This document shows, piece by piece, positions 1 to 9,653 of a DNA stretch of 64,000 nucleotides. The position numbers and the translations under genes are program-made. The stretch comes from Prostheceraeus crozeri (taxonomy: Eukaryota > Platyhelminthes > Polycladida > Euryleptidae), in NCBI GenBank assembly GCA_907163375.1, contig CAJQUW010007812.1:62001-126000 (forward strand). The letters are read 5' to 3'. The notes under the pieces were generated by a model. That model made no database searches. It worked only from the letters and a program-made list of their open reading frames with translations, and was not told where the DNA came from. Position 1 is the stretch's first letter. The number at the start of each line of letters is the position of its first letter.

Positions 1-579
1 TACTTTTTTCAATAGTGATCGGAAGGGCCAACATTATGGAGAAAACTTGTGCGCAGTGATCTGAATTCTTCGAATCTGAAGGAATTTTGGCAATCGAAGC
101 ACTTTGCTTGAACTCACATTTATCCGCAAGCGACGCACGACTTTTTTCCCATCTGTGTAAGGTATAAGGAATTCCTTTTTGCCACGTAATAGGTTCCTCG
201 ATGTGCCGTCGATTTCGAATTAATCGCACTTTTAGCAAACCGAAGCAGATAAACAAAATATTTGATTCTGTGATTGCAAGATTGCATCCGTCAATAATGT
301 TTCTATGAGGATAATGTTAACCCCCGCCCCGTTGACGCTTTCTCTGAACGTACCCGTTTGGGCTGGTGGGGGGAGTCGTCCCCCTTCCCCATCATGATCT
401 CCTTAACTACACGGTGGGACCAATTCAGAATAGGTGCTCAATATATTTCGGACGCGAGGAAAATTAATTTTTCATTGTCACAGATCTCCATTCTATAAAT
501 AGCATCCTATGACTTGACTTTCACTTATTGGAAAATATTCATTTCCATTACTATATGTTAAAAATTATGATTACTGAAT
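1..579. other. no gene recognised (left edge)
   Basis: No convincing coding frame, RNA gene or terminal repeat is seen. There is a short GC-rich stretch with C and G runs around 310-400, unlike its AT-rich surroundings, but no structure that I can name. Confidence 0.5.
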
Positions 580-587
580 GTTTATGG

Positions 588-1297
588 CAGGAGTGGGCAA
601 GCGTTTTAGACTACTAGGCCTTTTCGGGGAGTCAAAATACGCACTAGGCCGGAGAAAAAAAGGTTTTCAAGAAAGGATAAATTTATTAAAATATGCGACA
701 CGATCAATTGGAAACATGTTTCTTCGAGATGGAAGCAACATCAGGATCGACTGAGGAAGCGCTCAAAAACAGAATTTCATTTAGGTCCTCGTCTGTTAGC
801 TCAGATCGCTTGCTCTAACAAAATTTCATTTTCGAAAAGAGCTGCTCGCACGAATAGGTGCTTACGAAAATTGCTATCAATCGCTTGGCACGGGCCTACA
901 GTAATGGAAACTGAAAGCGTGGCAATTGACTGTAGAAGTGAATGAGAGTGGTGCAAGAAGAAAACTTAGACGAGAGAACTTCGGAAGCTTGCAGATCAAC
1001 TAACTCAATTTGCACTTCAGTGGGAGTGTCGTCGTAAGGAAAGTCGAAAGGAGTGCTGACGAGCTTAAGCTCTTGCAAATTAGAAGGTACATCTGTGAAG
1101 CGTGAAGAGAATTCATTCCGAAATGTTGAGAGCACACAAGTGCATTCTTCGGGGTTTATGAGGGCTACATCACACTGAGCGATGTGCTACAAATCATTTA
1201 GGACGGATCCAGTTAGAAAAATCAAGGAGCCGCTAGGCCGGACTGGAATACTGGCGAGGCCGTATCCGGCCTATAGGCCGGAGTTTGTCGACTCCTG
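588..1297 (-). mobile_element. short hAT-superfamily element
   Basis: The two ends are inverted copies beginning CAGGAGT (CAGGAGTGGGCAA on the left; ACTCCTG closes the right). They are flanked by similar 8-base sequences, GTTTATGG at 580-587 and ATTTAGGG at 1298-1305, matching at 6 of 8 positions. An 8-bp target duplication and CAG...CTG ends are hAT hallmarks. At 710 bp it is far too short for a full transposase. It keeps only the 3' part of one on the minus strand, so it is an internally deleted derivative. Confidence 0.8.
695..1135 (-). pseudogene. hAT transposase C-terminal remnant
   Basis: The minus strand encodes a conserved hAT C-terminal region. First comes a segment with ELVDLQASEVLSSKF and FYSQLPRF. 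After a stop, it continues in the same family order with AKRLIAIFVSTYSCEQLFSKMKF and LTDEDLNEIL, the hAT dimerisation region. The style resembles the ZBED/GTF2IRD2-like group of hAT transposases. In-frame stops show that it is dead. It lies inside the 588-1297 hAT ends, so it is a leftover of the parent element and not a host gene. The family call rests on motif resemblance alone. Confidence 0.7.
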
Positions 1298-1305
1298 ATT
1301 TAGGG

Positions 1306-2236
1306 CTACCAGTTAGGGATCGTCCATGATCCACGTGGACAGAAGCATGAGCTCTTTTGACCCCCTCCCAAGCAGACAGTTTCATGGATACTGTCCCACA
1401 CCTCCTCCCCAACACCCACCCCGTGGACAGTGGACATCATTGTGGATATGTATTCAACTTTATTGATTTATTATTAATCTACAATGTGGATGTAGTGCTA
1501 AATTGTATTCTTCGTGATTGTTCGATAATCCTGCTTACAGTATTGGGCTGTCCTTCGAACTCTATTCACGAAAATAGGCCGCTAGTTTATGCCATAAGGT
1601 AGAGCATCATATATGATATCTTCTAAGCTAAATGCACAGGATTCAACAAAAAGTTAGGCCTATTGTGATAAGATATGCAAGTATATGCGGTATGGTATTC
1701 TAAAATCTCAAAACCAGACATTTATCAAGATTCAAGCTCATCATTGCAAAATGATAAAAAGTAGATTTACGGTACATGCGTATAAGAATAATTTTAACAC
1801 TTTCCTTCTAAGTGTCCAACGTGGACTCGTACCATTGCCACCCCTTCCTTCACATGGACACACAGTGGACAGCACTATAGAGCCACCATCCTCCCCTCTG
1901 CGCTGTTCACATGGATTATGAACGATCACTTATGAAAAGAATTATATTGTTATGATGCAGTTATGCAATCCTATAAATCCGGATATTCAATTGATGCATG
2001 CTATCTGAATGCAGCTCAACAACAACACATGAGTCTTTCAATTCTGGCGAATTTATCAAAATACGTCATCCCACACAGCAAGGTTAGTTTCGAGCGGATA
2101 CAAAGAGCTAGAAAATGCATAAAGCTCAGAACAATATGAAATAGCAAGGCTAAAACGAGGCAAGCATATTCAGACTATTTCGTGAAAAGGTAGTAATATT
2201 CTTTCACCTGCTTGAATACTACCATAGAGTAAGTAT
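1306..2236. other. no gene recognised
   Basis: Several short open frames occur on both strands but none has recognisable motifs. The word GTGGACAG and close variants recur at about 1340, 1422 and 1868 in C-rich surroundings, perhaps a decayed local repeat. Confidence 0.4.
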
Positions 2237-2485
2237 ATTAGGTAGAGTAGCCACTCAGTATTAATAAAATTCCCAATGTGTATGCAGCTTCGATTTTATA
2301 AATGAACTCGAGTTGACTCCCAGTACCAAATATGAGACGAGCCAATTTTCGCAGCTTTAAGGAAATTACCACGCAATTGACTGATCATGACGGCAATACA
2401 GAAGGAAAAATAATATTTAACAAATCCTGTTGAATTGTAATGACAATCTTGCGCTGGTAATGTTTGTTAAATTAGCAATTCGCTC
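2237..2485 (+). repeat. dispersed repeat, copy 1 (second copy at 63698)
   Basis: About 250 bp recurs in the same orientation at 63698-63948. Shared blocks include CCCAATGTGTATGCAGC, ATGAACTCGAGTTGA and AATTGACTGATCATGAC. By eye the copies agree at roughly four of five positions. No terminal inverted repeats were found, so the family is unknown. The left copy runs into the candidate host exon at 2467-2550. Confidence 0.75.
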
Positions 2486-2550
2486 GGCTGCTTCTCAGCC
2501 TTATTAGCAAGACTCTTCTTAAACGTGATCATATCACGAACGGCCTGCCA
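2467..2550 (-). CDS. candidate host terminal exon, unknown gene
   Basis: On the minus strand a pyrimidine-rich tract ending TTCTTTCAG is followed directly by an 84-base open stretch. It would read WQAVRDMITFKKSLANKAEK and then end in QPSELLI and a TAA stop. The splice-acceptor shape, the balanced lysine-rich protein sequence and the clean stop suggest the last exon of a host gene whose upstream exons are not in this window or were not recognised. I cannot name the product. The reading phase assumes the exon starts at a codon boundary. A chance open frame beside a CAG remains possible. Confidence 0.35.
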   Translation of the reverse strand, partial: WQAVRDMITFKKSLANKAEKQPSELLI

Positions 2551-2624
2551 CTGAAAGAAGAAAATATCACAATCAAAAACAACGATCGCAATCAACTTTA
2601 AACGATGTTTGGGTTTGCTATATT

Positions 2625-2935
2625 ACTCAGATTCAAAAAGTGAAACACAAATTTAGTGAATCATGAAATCATGTCGATGAAAATTGAATTAAAACCCTGA
2701 AATTTCAGCCGAGGAAGCACAATATGATCTCAACTTTTCCGTGAAGACCTGCATTATAATGTGTTTCATGACGTGACATTTCCTTGATCATCAGCTTAAT
2801 TTCCGCTGAATTAAGACACCTGCTCGCAAATGTCCATTCACTTCGATATTTAATAAGTTTTATACTACTTATATAGGGCACCAAATTGCTTGTACATTCA
2901 TATAAACATAAGAACAATTTGCAAAATGTTGCTTG
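2625..2935 (-). repeat. dispersed repeat, inverted copy at 56770
   Basis: Read on the minus strand, this region matches 56770-57070 on the plus strand over about 300 bp. Shared blocks include GGAAATTAAGCTGATTATCA-like and ACATTATAATGCAAGTCTTC-like stretches. The family is not recognised. If the exon at 2467-2550 is real, this repeat would sit in the intron before it. Confidence 0.7.
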
Positions 2936-3952
2936 TTAAAAATCGATCGAATAATGTGTTGGACTACAGAAACGAAATCTACCAAAAAACTGAATCTTTT
3001 GATATAAAAATTTTCAGTGCATGCTGACATTGTTTTATGTCGGCACTACATACTTACTCTATGATTCCTACTAGCACATATATTTGTAGGACGAGTTGGG
3101 TATGTACCATAGGATCATTGTAGATCACTGGCATGAGGTCACATCATCGATGCATTTTGTAGCAAATCAAAAATAGCCGAAATCATCACATGATATTCTA
3201 GAAAACAAGAATATTCAATATTGTGCGAATGCGCGTTTGATTTAAAGTCATCAGCTTGACTTTTCAGAGGGCCATATTCATAAATATTTTACCATCCTAT
3301 CAAAAATGCGCGAAAAAAATAAGTTAGTGAGAAGGGCAGTGTCAAACATGAACTTTTATATGATATAACAGCTTTTATGAATATAATCTTCAGCGAATCT
3401 GAACAATATTGTGGACCTTTTACGTGGTAATCTGAAAGGCTTCCGAGATTGTCCTTTGCATTTCGATCGAAGGGCATAACCATGTTAGTGCACGATGATT
3501 TCGCAAGATCTTTGATGATCCAGGCCATCTGCTATCATGACCGCATAAGAAGGCGCATGCTTCTCCATTCGACGATGATTTTGGCTACCCTTCACTGCGT
3601 TGTAATTCGTTTTTCGGCAACAATCCAAAACATGTGCTAATGTGCATTCATAGCTTCTTTTGTGCCTTTCGATCTATTTGACCATCATTAGATCACATAT
3701 AAGCACCTCTGACTTGCACGCCACAGCAGACAGTCAAAATGCTGCTTGGTGTCAAAATCAAACAAAATTCACTCTCCATCATTTTTCCCATTGTCAGTTT
3801 GTGTTGTGCAAGCTGGGTGTGATGCATGCATCGGACTCAAAAGGCTCGGCACTTTTCTCCTTTCCTCATAATAATGCAGTGACAGTATAATCCTATTCTA
3901 TCTATACCCGGGCAACAACACACCAGCATATAACGCACACTTGGATATAGCG
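2936..3952. other. no gene recognised
   Basis: Short open frames occur on both strands (for example around 3289-3640), but they overlap each other and carry no motif I know. Nothing else is supported here. Confidence 0.4.
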
Positions 3953-3958
3953 GACAGA

Positions 3959-4440
3959 AGTAATGGGAAAAAGACCGCTCCAGGACAAGACAAAAAAATT
4001 GGTATTTTTAAAAACGCCTAAATTTAAGAATTTTGGTCATTTTTCAGGTTATGAAGACCTAAATTTGTAAATTTAGGGGTATTTAAAATGTTATGATTTT
4101 TTTCAAAAAAAAATTGGTATTTTTAAAAACGACTAAATTTAAGAATTTTGGTCATTTTTCAGGTTATGAAGACCTAAATTCATAAATTTAGGCGTTTTTA
4201 AAAAAATACCTAATTTTTCAAATTTTTTCAAAATCTCAAATTTGTGATTAGAATTTTTTTATCCTGAAAATCATGACCGTTCCAGGACATCGAAAATCAT
4301 AAAAATTGAGAATCTCAAATTTGAGATTAGAATTTTTTTATCCTCAAAATCATGACCGTTCCATGACACAACATCAGAAAAATTGGTAAATTTAGGAGAA
4401 GTTAAAATATCCCTAATTATCCCTAAATTTATGAATTTTT
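3959..4440 (+). repeat. left terminal repeat of Polinton B2
   Basis: This AT-rich repeat begins AGTAATGGG and contains stacked internal units with GACCGTTCCAGGACA-like and TTTTTAAAAACG-like words. The same organisation appears in both ends of element B. The internal units suggest the terminal repeat grew by tandem duplication. Confidence 0.8.
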
Positions 4441-4479
4441 AATCATTTTTATTTTTAGGGGAAAAATATTTTTTTAAAA

Positions 4480-6048
4480 ATGGAAACCTCAAAAATGGAA
4501 ACCTCAAAAGTGGAAGAAACCTCAAGAATATATCCTTCGTTATCTCAATTAAAAATAACTGAAATGGATAAAGAAAAGCACAAAGATAGAGTACGTTATG
4601 TGAAAGATAAGGAATCTCAGTTATTATTAAGATTAGAACATTATAAAAAATTAAGAAAGAGATGGTCTAAAATTGAGAATGTAACACAAGGTATTGGAAT
4701 ATTTTTAACAATAAGTTTAGGTGCTTTAACAATTGTTATATCTTCAGGTGTTTTAGTAATTCCAGTAGTTGCTACAGCTTTAACAGGTACGGGTGTTTTT
4801 ACAACTTCACTTATTACAATGTTAGATAAATCTTTAATAACTAAGAAACGAAAATCATTAAAAACTAAGCATTTACATATTAAAGAAGTCTATGATAAAC
4901 TACATTACTACTTTCAAAGAGTATGTGATGATAATGTTATTACGTTAGATGAGATTGAAAAATTTGATCAAATAGCTAATGAAGCTAATAAAATATCATT
5001 TCAATTACAGTCAGAAAAAGTTGATGACAAGAATAATCAGGATGGTAAAACTTTTTTTAGAAGAATTGAAAACTTTATTAAACAAAACTTTAGACGAGAA
5101 AATTGTAAACGAAAAGATGTCAGACTCCAAAGGAATAAAAAAAATAATTTGTTCAGTAAAATGTTTTTGTTGTATTCCAATGTTACTACAAAATTCAAAT
5201 ATTATATTTTAAAAATGGATAAAATTAAAGCTGATAATCAAGAAAGAATCCAACAATTAGACGAGTTAATAAAACAAAGAAATATTATGAAAGAAAATCA
5301 TCTTCAACATAGAATGATAAAAGCTGGTATTCAATCTGATATGTTTGAAAAAATGCAGCAAACCGAGCAAGTAAAAACTGATTTTGAAAAAACTATGGAA
5401 CCATTTAAAACTCTTGAAAAAGAACTTACAAATAATGATAGACAAATTAATATAACTGCTCCAGCTCACAAAACTATATTAGATGACTATGGATTGCGAA
5501 AATCAAACATTAATAAGAAATTACCAAAATCTATGCAATTTGAACATTCTATTTCATTTATAGATGGAAAAACAATACCTAGATTTTATCTCGGACAAAA
5601 AGAAATCTTTCCACAACCTTTTCGAGGTTTAATTTTTTCACCAGATAAATCTCCTTTTAATTTAGATAGAAATTTTGTTAATCTTTTAAGAGGAGCAGCT
5701 TTAAATAATTATGCTGTAGAAGATCTCATAAAATATAAAGCTATGTTAGATAGAGTTGGTGCAGCAAAATCTCTTAGACGTTATAAACAATTAGAAAATT
5801 TATTATCAACGGGAGTTAAAGTAGGAAAAGGTTTCAAAACAGAAACAACTGTATTCTTACCAGATGATCCACAAGAATTACTAAATAGATTAAATATTTT
5901 AATATCTGCAATAAAAGAAGGACATAATTCTAGTTTCAATGAAATTCATGCTATATTGAAAAGACTGTTAGAAAAGAAGATTCTAAATGAAGAGGATTAT
6001 AAAAGTATAACGGGACATCGGAGATGTCTTCCAGGGCTTCGCCCGTAG
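4480..6048 (+). CDS. Polinton B2 membrane/coiled-coil protein region
   Basis: The 522-residue frame contains two modules that look like separate Polinton genes. The first (about residues 30-170) has a lysine/arginine-rich helix, then two adjacent hydrophobic segments (LTISLGALTIVISSGVLVIP and VVATALTGTGVF), then a basic KKRKSLKTKH stretch and DNVITLDEIEKFDQ. This resembles SLATT-like two-helix membrane proteins. The second (about 240-520) is a charged coiled coil followed by a C-terminal domain with FLPDDPQELLNRL and NEIHAILKRLLEKK. I have seen similar pairs next to capsid genes in Polintons, but no biochemical role is known to me. A virion or membrane-remodelling role is inference. The start follows an A-tract directly at the ATG. 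Confidence 0.6.
   Translation: METSKMETSKVEETSRIYPSLSQLKITEMDKEKHKDRVRYVKDKESQLLLRLEHYKKLRKRWSKIENVTQGIGIFLTISLGALTIVISSGVLVIPVVATALTGTGVFTTSLITMLDKSLITKKRKSLKTKHLHIKEVYDKLHYYFQRVCDDNVITLDEIEKFDQIANEANKISFQLQSEKVDDKNNQDGKTFFRRIENFIKQNFRRENCKRKDVRLQRNKKNNLFSKMFLLYSNVTTKFKYYILKMDKIKADNQERIQQLDELIKQRNIMKENHLQHRMIKAGIQSDMFEKMQQTEQVKTDFEKTMEPFKTLEKELTNNDRQINITAPAHKTILDDYGLRKSNINKKLPKSMQFEHSISFIDGKTIPRFYLGQKEIFPQPFRGLIFSPDKSPFNLDRNFVNLLRGAALNNYAVEDLIKYKAMLDRVGAAKSLRRYKQLENLLSTGVKVGKGFKTETTVFLPDDPQELLNRLNILISAIKEGHNSSFNEIHAILKRLLEKKILNEEDYKSITGHRRCLPGLRP
6011..6046. repeat. GC-rich double hairpin at gene end (B2)
   Basis: Two perfect stem-loops with three-base loops stand back to back: GACATC-GGA-GATGTC (6014-6028) and GGGC-TTC-GCCC (6034-6044), enclosed by CGGG...CCCG. 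They lie at the very 3' end of the preceding frame in otherwise strongly AT-rich DNA. The same cluster is present at the same place in element B (32877-32912). Confidence 0.85.
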
Positions 6049-6112
6049 CTGAAATATGTTGTTGTTTTTAATTTTTTATAAAAAAATATTTATTCAAAAT
6101 TTTAACTAAAAA

Positions 6113-6607
6113 ATGTCTTCGAGAGAATTATCATCAGCAGATTTAGACAAAATTAATAATCATTTAGAAAATCTAACAGAGATTTTGGGTTCATCAAAAT
6201 TTAGTACGACGTTAAAAATTATAACAACTACTTCATCACACACTTGTAATTTAGAACCCATTCTACATTTGGAACAAAATAAAAATTATCAAATTGCATT
6301 GACTAGTTTCTCCACATTTAAAACTATTCAAAACGTTATCAAAGTTGTGAATGATCAATTTAGATATTCTACTGATAAAGGCAAAACGTGGAAAGTACTA
6401 ACTTTTCTTCCTGGTTCTTACGAAGTTGAATCAATATCAAATGAAATTAAAAGACATTTAGGTATACCATTTAAAGATAAGAAACAATTACATTTTGCAG
6501 TTGAACCGGCAGTTAATAAATTTTCTCTTACTTTAGACGAAAATCATCAAGTTGATTTTAATCATGATAGATCATTGTCAAAGCTATTAGGATTTAATAA
6601 ACAAACC
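6113..6607 (+). CDS. Polinton B2 minor-capsid-like gene, interrupted by Polinton A
   Basis: This stretch encodes the first part of the protein found complete in element B at 32976-33779. Shared signatures include LEQNKNYQIALTSFSTF, FLPGSYEVESISNEIKRHLG and SLSKLLGFNKQT. Polinton A begins inside this gene, so the B2 copy is a fossil fragment. See the element B entry for the reasoning on function. Confidence 0.75.
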
Positions 6608-7480
6608 TGTGTCAGAGTGGCTTTGTATGGGTAAAATTTTGAAAATTTTCCAAAGTGTGGAATTTCGACCAGGGACCTTCACCAAAACATTTTTCATCAA
6701 ATTTCACGGACCTACCCCCCCCCTACAGCAATCTTCTAACTTTGGTTCTAGTGAACGGATTTTGTCTTACAGCTACTCGTTTGAAAGAGGAGAAAAAACT
6801 GCTCGACGCCATTTTTGCCGCGAGTCAATCGGACCAGTCGTTCAAAAGTTAGAGCTGTTACAAGATTTTAGGTCGGAGCTCACCTGAAAAAATCCTAAGT
6901 GTCAGAGTGGCTTTGTATGGGTAAAATTTTGAAAATTTTCCAAAGTGTGTCATTTCGACCTGGGACCGTCACCAAAACATTTTTCATCAAATTTCACTGA
7001 CCCCCCCCCTCTGGCCGGCCGTCGTAGCGCGCGGTGATGTGCTGTCGAGGTTGGCGTGGTGTGCCGGCCAGGTTGGGAGGGTGGACTGTCGTAGCTCACC
7101 TGAAAAAATCCTAAGTGTCAGAGTGGCTTTGTATGGGTAAAATTTTGAAAATTTTCCAAAGTGTGGAATTTCGACCAGGGACCTTCACCAAAACATTTTT
7201 CATCAAATTTCACTGACCTCCCCCCCTCGGGAGAGCTCGCTTCGATCTTGGCTTCTAGTGGACGGATTTTGTCGTGCAATAGCTCGTTTGAAAGCTAAGA
7301 GTGAGACAAATTCAGTGAAAGAAACGGCTTGTTCATATCTGTCTTCGTTTAGATGTGAGACGCCATTTAAGATTTTGGGACATTGGCGAAAAACGACAGA
7401 GTTAGAATTTCCCAAGAAACAGCTCCAGCGGGCGAATGAAGGCTCGGATTGGTAAACGGAGGCCAGATTTGGAATCAGCT
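6608..7480 (+). repeat. left end of Polinton A: stacked terminal-repeat copies
   Basis: A unit beginning TGTCAGAGTGGCTTTGTATG occurs three times in direct order, near 6608, 6900 and 7113. Each copy runs through AATTTCGACC and CAAAACATTTTTCATC to a C-rich tract. The innermost copy and the sequence around it (from about 7005 to at least 7405) match the right end at 25790-26183 in inverse orientation almost perfectly. The outer copies are variants. Confidence 0.85.
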
Positions 7481-7492
7481 TGATGTTATTGT

Positions 7493-7540
7493 CCAATGAG
7501 GAACATTATCCAATGAGAATAAGCATTTCTATATAAATAG
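7493..7540 (+). promoter_or_regulatory. putative Pol II promoter of Polinton A: two CCAAT boxes and TATA box
   Basis: Two identical CCAATGAG boxes (7493-7500 and 7510-7517) are followed by TATATAAATAG at 7530-7540. The first plus-strand gene starts about 100 bases downstream. This is a classic eukaryotic core promoter layout, placed just inside the terminal repeat where the rightward gene block begins. Confidence 0.65.
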
Positions 7541-7639
7541 CGAGCCTTCCACAGTGAGAATCATTCCATCGTTGAATCGCACGAGTGACGGACGCACATT
7601 TTCTCTCTCTCTACTTCCCTATTCTATTATCCAACTAAA

Positions 7640-8413
7640 ATGGTAAGTCGCTACTTTCGTCCCTCTCCTCCCTTGAACGTAAACTTAATACAATCTTTTC
7701 CATTTTCAGGCATCTACTCCATCTGCTGCACTAGTAGGACAAAATGGCGGTCAAACGTTACAAGGTTCGCTACGATCAGATCATCTACAACTGAGGCCAG
7801 TGGAAGAAACAACCAAGGTACATAATCCTACACCGCTACAGCGTAAATTTAAACAAGTCTTGCGTTATGACGATCATGGCGTAGTACTCCAAACGGGAAT
7901 GCTCCCTTCCACGGATGTCAAGATAATGCACAATCAGTATGGGGACTACATACTGATCCCCATGAGTCCGTACATTCGCCACCAACTTGATATTATTGAG
8001 GAGTACGTGACATTAAATATGGACATTCCTACTCCTCTTGCTCAAGAGTGGAAGGCGAGAGATGACAAGGATACTCCCTATAGAAAGATTTGGGATGGTA
8101 ATCAAATTTGCCTACCGTATCACATTGGTGCACTTACTATAAGAAGTAGGGAGATCATTCAACACCCATCACATGCGACGAGCTCGGAGAAGGTACTTGG
8201 GATATCCTTTTCAAAGTGAATGGGCTATATTATGGTCGGCATAAGGATAATAAAATAGCCTCTCTCTCCATGCATATGGAATCCATCCTATATATTCCAA
8301 AACCACCCAACGTGGACGACATAATTGATCAAATCCTTAACAGCAGTGGTACGAAGCGCAGGTCGGAGAAGAATGCTGCATCAAAACGCAAATCAAAGAA
8401 GGAGAATTACTAG
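7640..8413 (+). CDS. Polinton A uncharacterised early-position gene
   Basis: This is the first gene after the promoter. An ATG followed at once by a GTAAGT splice-donor-like sequence and a later TTTTCAG suggests the leader may be spliced. The main frame includes KVHNPTPLQRKFKQVLRYDD, YGDYILIPMSPYIRHQL and GNQICLPYHIGAL; the region ends in a lysine/arginine-rich tail (KRRSEKNAASKRKSKKENY). The basic tail suggests nuclear localisation or nucleic-acid binding, which is inference. I do not recognise the family. The gene appears lightly broken. Confidence 0.5.
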
Positions 8414-8447
8414 TCCTTTCCTAACTCTACCCTATGACAATTCGCTT

Positions 8448-8555
8448 ATGTGCTTTGAGTGTCGTAGACGTGGTCTTATTAGATACATTTTACTTCTTCG
8501 TTGCCATCATATCATTCGTGTATTTTGTCGTGAAAAGCATCGATGTAATTCTTAA
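8448..8555 (+). CDS. tiny cysteine-rich ORF, RING-like remnant
   Basis: A 35-residue frame has paired cysteines and histidines in the order CFEC, then CHH, then C, then C (MCFECRRRGLIRYILL, RCHHIIRVFCREKHRC). The pattern echoes the metal-binding layout of the gene at 9654-9977. It may be a small zinc-binding peptide, part of a spliced neighbour, or chance. It has no independent support. Confidence 0.25.
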   Translation: MCFECRRRGLIRYILLLRCHHIIRVFCREKHRCNS

Positions 8556-8625
8556 TTTTGTAATATGTTATAGAACGTTTCCTTAGATGTGTAAATTTCC
8601 GTTTTAGGCTTCTATCATCATTTTT

Positions 8626-9156
8626 ATGGATTGTGAGGGTGAACCTGTACAGGAGCTCAATGCTATTGCTATGAACAATTGGACATATCAGATTGTCAGT
8701 GTCTATCATCAACATGCTAACTGCAATCCCAATGTTGATCAATGGGCGAGAAAACACATTCATGGACTTAATCTGAAATATTTGCAAGACTATGGCTTTT
8801 CTTGTGAGAGTGCTCTTCTTATTGACTTTAAACGATGGTTAGCTGCTTTCAATGTTATACGCATCTTTTGTAATAATCCTGGTAAGGAGAGGAAAGTATT
8901 TCCCAATCTAATCATTGATGATATTTTGCTCCCACCTTGGGATAGTAGAGTGAATCAACATTATCATGAAGTCACGAAACGTTTTAAGGATTTGTCTGTT
9001 CCTATTTTGTCTGTTCGTTGTAGTAGCTACGTTCATAACCAATGCTTCTTTCCTCCTTACCTCAGCACTGCCAAAGTCCTGTATGGTTATCATTGCTCGC
9101 TGTATGATAGTTACCAGCTGTATCTATTTTATCTCTTTCAAACCATTGATTTATAA
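8626..9156 (+). CDS. Polinton A protein with DCEGEPVQE signature, possible DEDD-type nuclease fold
   Basis: A 176-residue frame begins MDCEGEPVQELNAIAM and contains YHQHANC, ARKHIHGLN, a central DFKRWL, DDILLPPWDSRV and a C-terminal HCSLYDSYQLYLFYLF. I recall similar sequences from other animal Polintons but know no assigned function. The early DxE-type acidic motif and the late H-x4-D-type motif recall the ExoI and ExoIII motifs of RNase H-fold DEDD exonucleases. The true start may lie upstream, because the frame is open through a TTTTAG acceptor-like site. The nuclease idea is inference only. Confidence 0.5.
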   Translation: MDCEGEPVQELNAIAMNNWTYQIVSVYHQHANCNPNVDQWARKHIHGLNLKYLQDYGFSCESALLIDFKRWLAAFNVIRIFCNNPGKERKVFPNLIIDDILLPPWDSRVNQHYHEVTKRFKDLSVPILSVRCSSYVHNQCFFPPYLSTAKVLYGYHCSLYDSYQLYLFYLFQTIDL

Positions 9157-9240
9157 TGCATGCTTGTTACTATTATTCAATAAATGTTACTATGAGAAGA
9201 GTTGCTTTCATGCAATGGATGGGTTAGATAAAGGGCGATC

Positions 9241-9651
9241 ATGTCTTTCTCAAACGACTGCGGAACATTACATTTTCATAGGCAAAGTTTAAAAGGAGCT
9301 GTTCAAGATTATGTGATAAATTTTCATAAAGATGAGACCGACATCGAAGCAGTGGTCGATGATGCTAGCATTCTATTTCTAGAGTTAATGAATACATTCT
9401 CTGATAGCATTGTCATGGCGCGATTAGTTGCGAAAATTAAGTTTAGTCATTTTGGAAAGAAAGAGGTGGAAAGTCGCTCTTTCCATTTTGCTTCTTATTC
9501 AATGGAAGTGGTAGATCACCCCGAAGAATTTTTTAAAAGACATATGATAAAAATTGCTGAACGTCTTAATGCATTTAACCGTCATGGTAGCAGTCTAGTG
9601 ATTGAAGCGATTTCAGATATTCACATTCAACTTTCCATAAAGAAAAATTGA
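9241..9651 (+). CDS. Polinton A stand-alone polymerase-associated module
   Basis: A 136-residue protein. Its layout is a central FLELMNTFSDSIVMARLVAKIKF, then RSFHFASYSMEV, then EEFFKRHMIKIAERLNAFNRHGSSLVIEAISDIHIQL. This matches my memory of a segment (an F-x-x-x-GSGW-like core followed by an alternating hydrophobic strand) that stands N-terminal to the polymerase in many animal Polintons. Here it is encoded far from the polymerase, on the other strand. A role in replication is inference from that resemblance. Confidence 0.45.
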   Translation: MSFSNDCGTLHFHRQSLKGAVQDYVINFHKDETDIEAVVDDASILFLELMNTFSDSIVMARLVAKIKFSHFGKKEVESRSFHFASYSMEVVDHPEEFFKRHMIKIAERLNAFNRHGSSLVIEAISDIHIQLSIKKN

Positions 9652-9653
9652 AA

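Noticed and set aside
4979-5469. Alternative frames inside the B2 membrane/coiled-coil gene
   Set aside because: They are shadows of the long plus-strand frame.
6609-7496. Several frames at the left end of Polinton A
   Set aside because: They are contained in the stacked terminal repeats and change with each copy.
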